Below are positions 33,150 through 42,585 of a stretch of DNA of 64,000 nucleotides, one piece after another. The stretch spans positions 558,001-622,000 of the forward strand of contig NZ_SNXU01000001.1 of NCBI RefSeq assembly GCF_004362515.1, written 5' to 3'. Made by a program: the position numbers and the translations under genes. A model generated the notes under the pieces. It had not been told where the DNA came from. It searched no databases and saw nothing but the letters and a program-made list of their open reading frames with translations. Every line of letters starts with the position of its first letter. Position 1 is the stretch's first letter. This DNA comes from Actinokineospora alba. Lineage in GTDB: Bacteria > Actinomycetota > Actinomycetes > Mycobacteriales > Pseudonocardiaceae.

Positions 33150-36100
33150 CAGAATGGCGTCTTTCCACTGCGGACGATCCGGCTCGCGATATCGAGGCTG
33201 CCTTCGGACAGGTGTGCGAAGACGTTCTCCCGGCCCTTGATCATGTTCAGGCCCGAGATGTCGATCTCGACGAAGTGCGTGGTCTTGTTGTACCCCTTCT
33301 TCGTCGGTCGGCCGAACAGCTTCTGGACCAACTGGTACCTCGACATCTTCCCACCGGCCAGCTGACCCGCGGTCAGGTCGGCCTTCTTCAGCCCGGCGAT
33401 CGCCTCCGGCGCGATATCGGTGAAGTACTGCCCGTTGCCGTACCGGGCGTTCTTGGCGCCCTTCGAGGCGAAGAGCTGCCCGGACTCGGCGATGCCCTTC
33501 GCTCCCGCCGCGTCGGTGTAGTGGTACATCGTCTGCGGCTTGGACGGCGCCACCTTCGTCGGGGCGGGCGCGGGCTTGGGCGCGGCCTTCGGCGCCGGGG
33601 TGTCGGCGGCCTTCGCGGGCACGGGGACTTCGTCCGCGCCCTTCACCACCGGCGCCGCCACGTCGTCGGCTGTCTTGGTAGTGGCGGCGACCACCTCGTC
33701 GGAGGCCTTCACCGCGCCGCTGACCGCGTCCGCGCCCTTGATCGCGAGCTTGGTCCCGGTGGCGGCGTACCCGGCGAACGGGATCGCCGACGCCGCCGAC
33801 AGCGCGGCGTTGGTGTAGTCGCCCTCTGCCGCGTACCAGGCGGCGTTGGCGAGGTCGGCGGCCTCACCGACGACCGGCACCAGGCCGACGACGTCGAGTG
33901 CGAGGTGGCCGATGTCCGACCAGCTCATGCCGAACAGGTGGCCGTCGATCTCGATGCCCGAGATCGGGTTGCCGCCCGCGAAGGCGTACCGGTTCATGGT
34001 GAACGGGTCGGTGCCCAGCGACAGGTCCGACAGGGCGCCGTTGTACATGTCCCTGGTGAGGAACCGGTTGCGCTCGGGGCTGTAGTCCCGCGCGCCCATG
34101 TCGTAGTCGCCGGTCGCCGAGTCGTAGCGCTTGGCGTTGAACCGGTAGGTGTTGTACGGCTTCTTGTCCGGGTTGGCCGGGTCCGGCTTGTCCACGCCGG
34201 TGTAGACCTGCGTGTCGTCCTTGCCGTAGGCGGTGTAGCCGTAGGTGGCCCTGGCCTTGCCGTCCTCCTTGGTGAGGACCTCGACGTCGGTGTGGGAGTT
34301 GTAGCTGAAGTACGAGTACTCCTTGCCGCCGTCGTGCTTGACCATGCCGAGCCGCTCGTTCCACGGCCCGAACGTGTAGGTCTTCTTGAGCACGCCGCCG
34401 ACTTCCTCGGCGACGACCTCGTCGGACAGGCCCAGGAACGAGAACTCGGTGGTCTCCGCGCCGCTGCCGCCCGCCTTCTCGGTGCGGGAGACGGTGCGGT
34501 CGAACGGGTCGTGGACGTAGGTGGTCGTCTCGGTGGTGTTGTCCGGCTTGGTCTGCTTGTGCGAGGACACCCGGTCGAAGCCGTCGTAGGCGTACTTCTC
34601 CAGGATCTTGCCCGCGGAGCTGACGGTGTCGAGCCTGCCGAGCGGGTCGTAGTTGTAGGTGGAGGTCGATCCCTGGCTGCTGCTGGAGATCAGCCGGTTC
34701 CGGTCGTACACCGACGTCGTGGTCTTGCCCTCGACGGTCTCCTCGGTGATGTTGCCGTTGGCGTCGTGGACGTAGGTCTCGGTCTCCTGGACGCCGCCGC
34801 CCGCCGCGGACCGGGTGAGCTTGCTGATCCGGTCCCGCGGGTCGTAGGTGTAGTCGTAGACGTGGTCCAGGTAGGCCGAGTTGTCGTCGGCGTTCATCCG
34901 CTTCGCGGCGTCGCGCACCCGGTGGCCGTTGGCGTTGTAGTCGATCGTGTGCTGGGCGACCACGGTGCCCGCGCCGGTCTTCTCGACCTGGGTGCGGAGC
35001 TGCCCGTCGAGGTAGTAGCCGTAGTCGACGGTGTTGCCGTTGCCCTTGATCTCCTTGAGGACCTCGCCGCGCCGGGTGTAGGCGAAGGAGGTGATCTTCG
35101 GGCTGTCGCCGGTCTCGGTGGTGGTGACCTTCGAGACCAGGTCGCGGGCGTCGTACTCGAAGGTCGCGCTCTGCCGGTCGTGCGTGCGCGACTGCGGGTT
35201 GCCGTTGCGGTCGTAGCCGAACGACGTGGTGTTGCGGACCGTCCCCGCGAGCTTCTCCTCGACCTTCGCGAGCTGGTTCAGCCCGTCGTAGGCGAGGCTG
35301 TAGGTGTCGACCTTGGCGCCGGAGCCGGTGTCGGTCAGCGACGACAGGTTGCCGTTGGCGTCGTAGGTGTAGGCGAAGGTCTTCTTCTCGGTGTCGGTCT
35401 CGCCCGTGTTGTCGCGCACCAGCTTCACCGAGTCCGCCACGACGACGCCGTTCGCCGCGTCGCTGACGGTCACCTTGTGCGTGGCGCCCTCGGCGAAGCT
35501 GAACCGGCCCAGGCTGACCCACTCGCCTGCCCGCTTGGTCTGGTCGACCGCGACGGGTGTGGACCCGCCCGAGTGGTGGACGGTGAACGGCGCGTTGGTG
35601 GCCGTGCCCGGCGCGTACCGGGTGAACACCTCGTAGGTGCCCGCCGCGGCGACGACGGGCTTCCAGGTGAAGACCGCGCCGCCGCTGCCCGCGTTCGCCG
35701 TGCGGTAGTCGTAGCCGGAGAACCCGGTGCCCGCGCCGGAGGTCGCCCAGGTGCCGGTCTGCTCGACGTTGGCGGCGTCGGAGTTGTCGACGAGGGCCAC
35801 GTGCTTGCCGACCGGGACACCGTCGTCGGACTTGGACTTGATCTTGCCGTCCGGGTAGTACGCGGTGTCGACCGTGCGGGTGACCGACCCGCCCGCCGCG
35901 CTCAGCGTGGACTTGGTCTGGTTGCCCACCGCGTCGTATTCGTAGCTGGAGACGATGTCCCACGGGTCGGTCGAGGTGCGCACCCAGCCGTTGTCGAAGT
36001 GGGTGTACTTGCTGACGTTGCGGACGGTCTGCCCGCCCGACGGCGGCGCGCTGGTCTCCACCAGGTTGCCCACGGCGTCGTAGCTGCTGATGATCTTGTC

Positions 36101-39100
36101 GGGGGTGTTGTACCGGGCGTCGTCGCGGTCGAACGGGAGAATCCGCTCCTTGGCCCGGTTGAGCTGGTCGTAGACGGTCTGCTCGACGAAGTCGTCCGGG
36201 TCGTCGCCGGTCTCCACGCCGCGCGGGGTGATCTTGCGGGTCTGGTTGCCGACCTCGTCGTACTCGAACTTCGTGCTGCGGGTGACCAGCGTCGAGCCGT
36301 CGAGCTTGTGCGGAGCCTTGACCTCGACCGGCTTTCCGCGTTCGTCGAAGGTGATCTCGACCCGGTTTCCGTCCTGGTCGACGTTCGCCACGGCGAGACC
36401 GTCACGGCTGTACTCGTTGCGGACCGAGTGGCCGTCGGCGTCGGTCTCGGTGAGAACCCGGCCGTTGAGGTCGTAGGTGTACTTGGTGGTGAAGTCGTTC
36501 GCGTCCGCCGTGGCGTTCTTGCGGGCGTCGACCACCAGGACCAGGTTGCCGACCGAGTCGTAGGCGTTGGTCAGCTTGTCGCCCGCCGCGTTGATCACCT
36601 GCGCCGGTCGGTACAGCTCGTCGTAGACCGTCCTGGTGACGTAGTCGTCAGGGTTGGCGGTGGTCAGTGTCCCCAGCGGCTGCGTCTCGGTCAGGACGTT
36701 GCCGACCTTGTCGTAGGTGAACGTCGACCGCTTCTCCGGGCCGGTCGGGGTGTCCTTCGGCTCGGTCACCGCGGTCACCAGGTCGCGGGCGTCGAACTCC
36801 GCGGTGGTGACGGCGCCGTTCGCGGCGGTTCGGACGGTGGTGTTGTTGTTGGCGTCGTAGACCGGCGCCGGGGTGGTGATGAACTCGCCCGCCGTGGCGT
36901 CCTTGGGGATCTTGGATTCCAGGTCCCGGCCGAACACGTCGTAGGTGAAGGTCGAGGTCTTGCCCTTGGCGTCGGTGACCGAGGTGACGTTGCCGCGGAT
37001 GTCGTAGTTGGAGTTGGTGACGTTGTTCAGGGCGTCCTTGATCGACTTCGGATAGCCGACGGGGTCGTAGTCGGCGTAGGTAGTCGGGTTCCCGTTCGCG
37101 TCGGTGGCGACGAGCAGCTGCCCATACTGGTCATACGTGTAGGTGGTCTCGTAGTCGCCCGCGGTCGGGGTCGCGGTGCCCTTGGGGTCGGTGACGGAGG
37201 TGAGGTTTCCCTTGGCGTCGTAGGCGAAGGCCCACCGTCTGCCCTCGGGACTGGTCTTCGACGTCAGGTCGGCGGTGTATCCGTCGGGGCTGAACTGGTA
37301 GCCGAGCGTGCCCGCCGGGGTGTTGTTCTTGTTGGCCTCCGGGTCGCGGACGGAGGTGGGGACACCGGTCTTGGCGTCGTAGGTCCACGTGGTGAGGGCG
37401 CCGTTGGGGGCCTTGGAGGAGACGACCTTGTTGTCGGCGTCCCAGCCGAGTTCGGTGACCTCGTTCTTCGCGTTGACCACCTTGGTCGGCCTGCCATAGC
37501 CGTCCATCGTGTACTTGGTGGTCTTGTTCTCCGCGTCCACCGCGGTCGCCTCGATCACCGAACCCGCGGTGCCGTCCGGGTCCACATAGGACAGCCTCGA
37601 CACGCCACGGCCGCGGTCGGTGATGGTCTCGGGCTTCCACTTGTCCTTCGGGTCGACCGGGGCGGTGTAGTAGGTCAGGTCGGTGGCGTTGCCGCGCGGG
37701 TCGGTGACCTTCACCAGCTTGACGTTCTTGTTGCCCTGGGTCGCGTCGTAGGTGAAGCCGAACGTCTTCGCGATCGGGGTGCCCGCGCCGTCGACGATCC
37801 GCTCCATCAGGCCCTTGTCGCTGTAGGACAGGGTGATCGTGCGGCCGGAGAGGTCCTTGATGGACTTCACCTGGTCGATGATGTGCGGGTTGTTGGTGTC
37901 GGCCTTGGTGTAGTAGTCCAGGGTCAGCGTCTGCCGACCGGCCGGGTCGGTGACGTAGGCGAGGAACTTGCGCGGCTGGTTGTTCGACTTGCGCTCGGTG
38001 TAGGTGAAGCGCAGCTCGTTGCCGTTCTTGTCGCGGGTCGCGGTGAGCCAGCCCGCCTCGTCGAACCAGAACTGGGTGCGGTCGGGTCGGGTCATCACCC
38101 AGCGGCGGGACTGGTCGGTTCCGCCGTCACGGCGCAGCTGCAGGTGCACGCCCGCGGGCCGGTCGTAGGTCCACCGAGCCGGGTCGGTGCTGTTGTTCTT
38201 GTTCAGCTCGAACTCGTGGCTGGTGCCGTCGCCGTCGGCGAGGGTGACCCGGGTCGGGTAGTCCTGGCCGCGCGGGTGCAGGTCGAGCGGGGTGCCCAGG
38301 CGCACGATGCTGGAGACCGACAGCGACCAGCCGAAGCCCATGGACGTCGCGGCGGTGTCGAGGCTGTTGTAGGTCATCCGGACGAACGACGCGAGGCCGC
38401 GGCCGGGCAGGCTGATCGGGTCGTAGTTCCAGACCACGTTGCCCACGTAGGGATTGACCTTGAGCCCGCTGCCGGAGCCGGTGCCGGTCGCGACGTACTG
38501 GTAGAACTTCTCGAGACCGAGCTGGTCGGACGTCGGGTCCTCGACGGTGACGTTCTGCGGCAGCGCGGGCAGGTTCCCGGTCTGCGAAAGCCATTGGCCG
38601 GTCGTGCGGTTCAGCAGGTCCCAGTTCAGCACGAACTGCTCGCGCTTGTTTCCCGCTCCGCTTTGGATCGGCGTCTTCACCTTGGCCTGCACGGTGACCG
38701 TGGCGCCGGGGGCGACGTCGCCGGGCAGCGCGGTCTCCAGGCGGTTGCCGCCGGTGGTGACGTCGGTGCCGTCGGGCAGCGACCAGCGGTAGGACAGCAC
38801 CTGGTTGGCCGCCGACCAGGTCGTGGTCGTGGTGTTGGTCAGGGTGACCGGGAAGGTGTACTCGTCGCCCGGGATCATCCGCACCGACGGGGTGTCGGCG
38901 GCGTAGTAGGTCAGCTCCGGCGTGGGCGCGGTGTAGGTGACGACGAGCTTGGGCCGCAGCTGCGGTTCCACCGCCTCACCGGAGTTGAAGATCGCACGCT
39001 GGGTCGGGCCCGCGGTGGTCTCGTCGCGGAGCTTCACGATGACGCCGTTGTTGGCGGCGCGGTTGCCGATCCAGTTCTGCACCGTCGACGTGGCGTCCCA

Positions 39101-41323
39101 GATCCGCCAGCTGGGGTCGTTGGTGATGTTCGGGACGTTGTCGAACGCGGCCCCGAAGTCGCCGCCCGGCGAGGTCCAGGCCGCCGCGGCGGACGCGCGC
39201 TGCCAGGTGGCCTCGGACTCGACGAACGGCTTGCTCAGCGGGTGCGCGTCGAACACCCCGCCCGAGCCGAATGTCGACGTCGCCCACAGCTGGAACTCGG
39301 CGTCGAGAATCCTTGCCTGGTCGGGGATGTCGGTCAGGTCGCCGAAGTCCACAACGGACCGGGTGGTGCCGAAGGTGCTGCTCTGCTTGCCGACGAGCTG
39401 CCAGGACATCCCGGTGGGGCTGTTCTGGTTCGACGTCGGCTGGGCGCTCGACAGCGTGGTGTCGGAGTGCGGATCGCCCGCGAGGTTCTGGTAGAGCTTG
39501 ACGACCCGGCCCGCCTTGGGCAGCCGGACGAGTTCGGTGGTCGACGGGATGAGCTGGCCGTCGCGGGTCTTCACCACGATCATGTAGTAGTACGCGGAGC
39601 CGAACGGGTCGGCCGAGTCGGCGGCCGTGGGCTTGGCCGTGGTGTCGACGAAACTGGTGGTGGTGGCCGAAAGCGGCCCGACCAGCGTCCACGGCGACGG
39701 GGTGAACGACTGGAACACCGTGCGGTGGACCTGGTATTCGACGATATCGTCGGCCTGGTTGCCCGGGTCCGGGTCGGTGTACGGGGTCCAGGACAGCTCG
39801 GCGCCGGTGGCGTGGATCGTGGTGGGCGCATGGAGAACGGCGCTCGGCCTGCCGTAGGTGAGCACGAGCTTCGGCGTGTTCGCGGTCTCGCCGTTGTAGG
39901 CGTACTCCGCGGCCTCGTAGCGCACGCCGCCGAGCTGCGGGGCCTCGTTCTTCGCCTTGAGCATCACCCCGTGGTTGGCAGCGGTGCCGGACACCCAGGC
40001 CTGGGCGAGGTTGCGGATGTCGAACGAGTGCCAGTTGCCGGTGACGTTCGCGGGCTTGCTCTGCGTCCCCGTTCCCGCCTCCGCGATCGCGGAGTTGATG
40101 GAGTTCCAGGTGGCCGTGGCCTCGTCCCAAGCGGCGGTGACCCGGCGGGCTTCGATCTCCACGGTCTTGCCGTAGGGCTCGAAGTCCTGGTCGTAGTACA
40201 GCCGCAGCTGCGCGGAGCTCAGGGTGGTGCCCGACGGCACGGTGCCGAGGCCGAAGCGGACCAGGCTGCGGTACGCGGTCGTCGTGGTGGCGTTCGTGGT
40301 GCCGGTCGAGAGCCGCCAGTTGCCGTCGTAGTTCGTGGTCGGCGTGTCCTGGCCGATCATCACGTCCTGCGACTGGCTGACCGTGGGCTGGATGGTGATC
40401 GTCGGGTCGATAACGACCGGGTACTGACGCTCAGCGGCAGACAACCAGGCCTGGTCGGCGCGCACGATGATGGTGATCTTGGCGCCCTGCTGCTCGACGG
40501 TCTGGGTGACCTTGTCGCTCCATGCCTTGCCGTAGACCGAATTCCGGTCGTCGCGGCTGTCGTGCATGAACGGCTTGGGCATGGTGAACAGCGGGGTACC
40601 CTCGGCCTCGGCGCCGGAGTAGAAGCGGATCGAGCCGTCGGCCTCTGCCTTGGCGGTAACGCCGCCGAGTTGCATGGTGAACCGGTAGACCGCCTCGCGC
40701 GGGGCCTTGGCGAGGACGATCTTCTCCTTGAGCGAGTCGCCGACCTGGTAGACGAGGTCGGCGCCGTCGAAGGCGTTCGGGTAGACGATCGTGTTGCGCT
40801 CGACCTTGGGCGTCAGCGTCTTCTGCCCGCTGTCGACGCCCAGCGCGACGTGCTTGCCCGCGTGCTCGAAGCGCACGAGCTTGTCGGACTTGTCGCCGAA
40901 GGAGCTGCGGAAGACGTTGGTGTCGTTGCCGAAGCGGTACCCGTCGCGCTCGGCCGCGCGGATCGCGGTGTCGATGGGCTGCCAGGCGCCCTTGGCGTCG
41001 CGGTAGTGCTCCGGCCTGGCCGAGACCTCGGCCTCGAACTGGCCGTCGGCGCGCTGGAAGACCTTCGAGGTCTCCGACCGCAGCTCGGCCACCTCGCGGA
41101 TCCGCTCGTGCGGCTGCCGTGGCGGCGCGGGCTTCGACAGCGGCTCGGCAGCGGCGGGCGGGGGCTCGAACAGGGAGTCCAGCCAGGCCAGGGCCCGGCT
41201 GATGCCGGGCCAGGCGCCGGAGCTGTGCGGCTCGCCCGCGGGTATGCCGGTGAAGGCGACCGCGAACAGCGCGAGAACGATGAGAAGGCGTGCGGGCATG
41301 GCAGAGCGGCGCGACGTGCGCAT
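33149..41323 (-). CDS. Secreted RHS/YD-repeat polymorphic toxin with C-terminal HYD1-type ADP-ribosyltransferase domain
   Basis: 2724 residues from the ATG at 41323 (GGGGGA upstream). Order of parts: signal peptide (RLLIVLALFAVAFTG); two DNRLRE-type adhesion/beta-sandwich domains (about 310-480 and 615-795); an Ig-like segment (to about 930); a long YD/RHS repeat shell (about 940-2400) interrupted by a golvesin-like carbohydrate-binding domain (about 1850-1970); an RHS core end (GARDYSPERNRFLTRD); a hydrophobic pre-toxin segment; an Ala/Pro/Lys linker; and a final 126-residue domain (33152-33529). That domain starts MYHYTDAAGAKGIAESGQL and continues ARYGNGQYFTDI, the HYD1 group of ART toxins. 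The shell would hold the toxin until delivery. Immunity candidate directly downstream. Confidence 0.92.
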   Translation of the reverse strand: MRTSRRSAMPARLLIVLALFAVAFTGIPAGEPHSSGAWPGISRALAWLDSLFEPPPAAAEPLSKPAPPRQPHERIREVAELRSETSKVFQRADGQFEAEVSARPEHYRDAKGAWQPIDTAIRAAERDGYRFGNDTNVFRSSFGDKSDKLVRFEHAGKHVALGVDSGQKTLTPKVERNTIVYPNAFDGADLVYQVGDSLKEKIVLAKAPREAVYRFTMQLGGVTAKAEADGSIRFYSGAEAEGTPLFTMPKPFMHDSRDDRNSVYGKAWSDKVTQTVEQQGAKITIIVRADQAWLSAAERQYPVVIDPTITIQPTVSQSQDVMIGQDTPTTNYDGNWRLSTGTTNATTTTAYRSLVRFGLGTVPSGTTLSSAQLRLYYDQDFEPYGKTVEIEARRVTAAWDEATATWNSINSAIAEAGTGTQSKPANVTGNWHSFDIRNLAQAWVSGTAANHGVMLKAKNEAPQLGGVRYEAAEYAYNGETANTPKLVLTYGRPSAVLHAPTTIHATGAELSWTPYTDPDPGNQADDIVEYQVHRTVFQSFTPSPWTLVGPLSATTTSFVDTTAKPTAADSADPFGSAYYYMIVVKTRDGQLIPSTTELVRLPKAGRVVKLYQNLAGDPHSDTTLSSAQPTSNQNSPTGMSWQLVGKQSSTFGTTRSVVDFGDLTDIPDQARILDAEFQLWATSTFGSGGVFDAHPLSKPFVESEATWQRASAAAAWTSPGGDFGAAFDNVPNITNDPSWRIWDATSTVQNWIGNRAANNGVIVKLRDETTAGPTQRAIFNSGEAVEPQLRPKLVVTYTAPTPELTYYAADTPSVRMIPGDEYTFPVTLTNTTTTTWSAANQVLSYRWSLPDGTDVTTGGNRLETALPGDVAPGATVTVQAKVKTPIQSGAGNKREQFVLNWDLLNRTTGQWLSQTGNLPALPQNVTVEDPTSDQLGLEKFYQYVATGTGSGSGLKVNPYVGNVVWNYDPISLPGRGLASFVRMTYNSLDTAATSMGFGWSLSVSSIVRLGTPLDLHPRGQDYPTRVTLADGDGTSHEFELNKNNSTDPARWTYDRPAGVHLQLRRDGGTDQSRRWVMTRPDRTQFWFDEAGWLTATRDKNGNELRFTYTERKSNNQPRKFLAYVTDPAGRQTLTLDYYTKADTNNPHIIDQVKSIKDLSGRTITLSYSDKGLMERIVDGAGTPIAKTFGFTYDATQGNKNVKLVKVTDPRGNATDLTYYTAPVDPKDKWKPETITDRGRGVSRLSYVDPDGTAGSVIEATAVDAENKTTKYTMDGYGRPTKVVNAKNEVTELGWDADNKVVSSKAPNGALTTWTYDAKTGVPTSVRDPEANKNNTPAGTLGYQFSPDGYTADLTSKTSPEGRRWAFAYDAKGNLTSVTDPKGTATPTAGDYETTYTYDQYGQLLVATDANGNPTTYADYDPVGYPKSIKDALNNVTNSNYDIRGNVTSVTDAKGKTSTFTYDVFGRDLESKIPKDATAGEFITTPAPVYDANNNTTVRTAANGAVTTAEFDARDLVTAVTEPKDTPTGPEKRSTFTYDKVGNVLTETQPLGTLTTANPDDYVTRTVYDELYRPAQVINAAGDKLTNAYDSVGNLVLVVDARKNATADANDFTTKYTYDLNGRVLTETDADGHSVRNEYSRDGLAVANVDQDGNRVEITFDERGKPVEVKAPHKLDGSTLVTRSTKFEYDEVGNQTRKITPRGVETGDDPDDFVEQTVYDQLNRAKERILPFDRDDARYNTPDKIISSYDAVGNLVETSAPPSGGQTVRNVSKYTHFDNGWVRTSTDPWDIVSSYEYDAVGNQTKSTLSAAGGSVTRTVDTAYYPDGKIKSKSDDGVPVGKHVALVDNSDAANVEQTGTWATSGAGTGFSGYDYRTANAGSGGAVFTWKPVVAAAGTYEVFTRYAPGTATNAPFTVHHSGGSTPVAVDQTKRAGEWVSLGRFSFAEGATHKVTVSDAANGVVVADSVKLVRDNTGETDTEKKTFAYTYDANGNLSSLTDTGSGAKVDTYSLAYDGLNQLAKVEEKLAGTVRNTTSFGYDRNGNPQSRTHDRQSATFEYDARDLVSKVTTTETGDSPKITSFAYTRRGEVLKEIKGNGNTVDYGYYLDGQLRTQVEKTGAGTVVAQHTIDYNANGHRVRDAAKRMNADDNSAYLDHVYDYTYDPRDRISKLTRSAAGGGVQETETYVHDANGNITEETVEGKTTTSVYDRNRLISSSSQGSTSTYNYDPLGRLDTVSSAGKILEKYAYDGFDRVSSHKQTKPDNTTETTTYVHDPFDRTVSRTEKAGGSGAETTEFSFLGLSDEVVAEEVGGVLKKTYTFGPWNERLGMVKHDGGKEYSYFSYNSHTDVEVLTKEDGKARATYGYTAYGKDDTQVYTGVDKPDPANPDKKPYNTYRFNAKRYDSATGDYDMGARDYSPERNRFLTRDMYNGALSDLSLGTDPFTMNRYAFAGGNPISGIEIDGHLFGMSWSDIGHLALDVVGLVPVVGEAADLANAAWYAAEGDYTNAALSAASAIPFAGYAATGTKLAIKGADAVSGAVKASDEVVAATTKTADDVAAPVVKGADEVPVPAKAADTPAPKAAPKPAPAPTKVAPSKPQTMYHYTDAAGAKGIAESGQLFASKGAKNARYGNGQYFTDIAPEAIAGLKKADLTAGQLAGGKMSRYQLVQKLFGRPTKKGYNKTTHFVEIDISGLNMIKGRENVFAHLSEGSLDIASRIVRSGKTPF

Positions 41324-41463
41324 TGATCCCCCAGTAATCAACACGGCCCAGCAGGTGGAGATTCACCGACTGGGTTCGGCTTCGGTTCCGAGCTAACCCG
41401 AGCCGTGTTGGGGGGACAATCGGCCGAACGGCCGAACCCGAGGACCGTCCTGCGCCGAACGGC
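41324..41463 (-). promoter_or_regulatory. Upstream region of the RHS toxin gene
   Basis: A 140-bp interval between the RHS start and the nitronate monooxygenase stop. CAACACGGC at 41339-41347 and GCCGTGTTG at 41402-41410 form a perfect 9-bp inverted repeat 54 bp apart. A GGGGGA ribosome site lies just before the ATG. The region probably holds the toxin promoter; no operator family is recognised. Confidence 0.4.
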
Positions 41464-42573
41464 TCAGTGACCTCGCAAGTCATTGAGGTGAGCGAGAGTG
41501 GCGTCGAGGTCGTCCACGAGTTCGGTCATCACGTCGGCCACCGCGCGGATCTCGTTCATCGAGCCGACGATCTGGCCGACCGGCATGGCCAGGACCGACG
41601 GGTCGCCTGCCCGCATCATCCGCTGGTGCGCCTCGCTGACCAGCAGGTTCTGCAGCGGCATCGGCAGCGGCGCCGGGGCGTCGGCCTCCGCCCACGCCTG
41701 GGTCCACTGGTTCTTGAGCAGCCGCGCGGGCTTGCCCGTGTAGACGCGTGAGCGCACGGTGTCGCTCGACGTCGCGCGGACGAGGGCCTGTTGCAGCGTG
41801 CCCGCCGAGCTGAGTTCCTGGTACTCCTTGGTCGCCAGCCAGTACGAGCCCATCCACGCGCCGACCGCGCCGAGGGCCAGGGCCGCGGCGATCTGCCTGC
41901 CGGACCCGATCCCGCCCGCCGCCAGCACGGGCACGCGGTCGCCGACGGCGGCGACGATCTCCGGGATCAGCACCATGGACGCGATCTCACCGGTGTGCCC
42001 GCCTGCCTCGTATCCCTGTGCCACCACCAGGTCCACGCCGTTGTCGACGTGCCGCACGGCGTGTTCGGCCTTGCCCGCGAGGGCGGCGACCGGCACGCCG
42101 CCACGGTGCGCCTGCTCGATCACGTCGGTCGGCGGTGAGCCGAGGGCGTTGGCGATGAGCGCGATGGGGTGTTTCATCGCGACGTCCACATGGGACCGTG
42201 CCACGGAGTGCAGCCAGCCGAGGACCCCCGCGCCGGAAGCCTCGTCCTCGGGCAGCGGGGGGACGCCCAGCTTGCGCAGCGTGTTGTCGACGAACTCGCG
42301 ATGGCCTTGCGGGATAAGGGAATCGAGGTCGATCTGGGTGCCCTCGGTCGGCACCTTGGCAGGCATGACGATGTCGACGCCGTAGGGCTTGCCGTCGCAG
42401 TTCGTGTCCATCCAGTCGAGGACGGCGTCGAGTTCCTCGGGGTCGTTGAAGCGCACGCAGCCCAGGACGCCGAGCCCGCCCGCGCGGCTGATCGCGGCGG
42501 CGACGTGCTCGGACGGGGTGAACCCGACGATCGGGTGCTCGATGCCGAGGGTGTCGCACAGGACCGTTCGCAT
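41464..42573 (-). CDS. Nitronate monooxygenase-family flavoprotein
   Basis: 369 residues, FMN-dependent TIM barrel. Family features: IEHPIVGFTPSEHVAAAISRAGGLGVLG at the start, VAQGYEAGGHTGEIASMVLIPEIV, and the FMN phosphate loop VLAAGGIGSGRQIAAALALGAVGAWMGS. The catalytic-type His is in GGHTGE. It lies 12 bp downstream of fadD19 on the same strand and so is probably KstR-controlled with it. In steroid clusters such enzymes are often flavin-dependent reductases or oxidases of CoA intermediates; the substrate here is unknown. Confidence 0.88.
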   Translation of the reverse strand: MRTVLCDTLGIEHPIVGFTPSEHVAAAISRAGGLGVLGCVRFNDPEELDAVLDWMDTNCDGKPYGVDIVMPAKVPTEGTQIDLDSLIPQGHREFVDNTLRKLGVPPLPEDEASGAGVLGWLHSVARSHVDVAMKHPIALIANALGSPPTDVIEQAHRGGVPVAALAGKAEHAVRHVDNGVDLVVAQGYEAGGHTGEIASMVLIPEIVAAVGDRVPVLAAGGIGSGRQIAAALALGAVGAWMGSYWLATKEYQELSSAGTLQQALVRATSSDTVRSRVYTGKPARLLKNQWTQAWAEADAPAPLPMPLQNLLVSEAHQRMMRAGDPSVLAMPVGQIVGSMNEIRAVADVMTELVDDLDATLAHLNDLRGH

Positions 42574-42585
42574 CAGGGCGTCTCC

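Noticed and set aside
33212..41326. An 8-kb open frame antisense to the RHS gene
   Set aside because: It mirrors the sense gene along its whole length, the product is low-complexity Val/Arg/Gly with no domain, and open antisense frames are common in high-GC genes.
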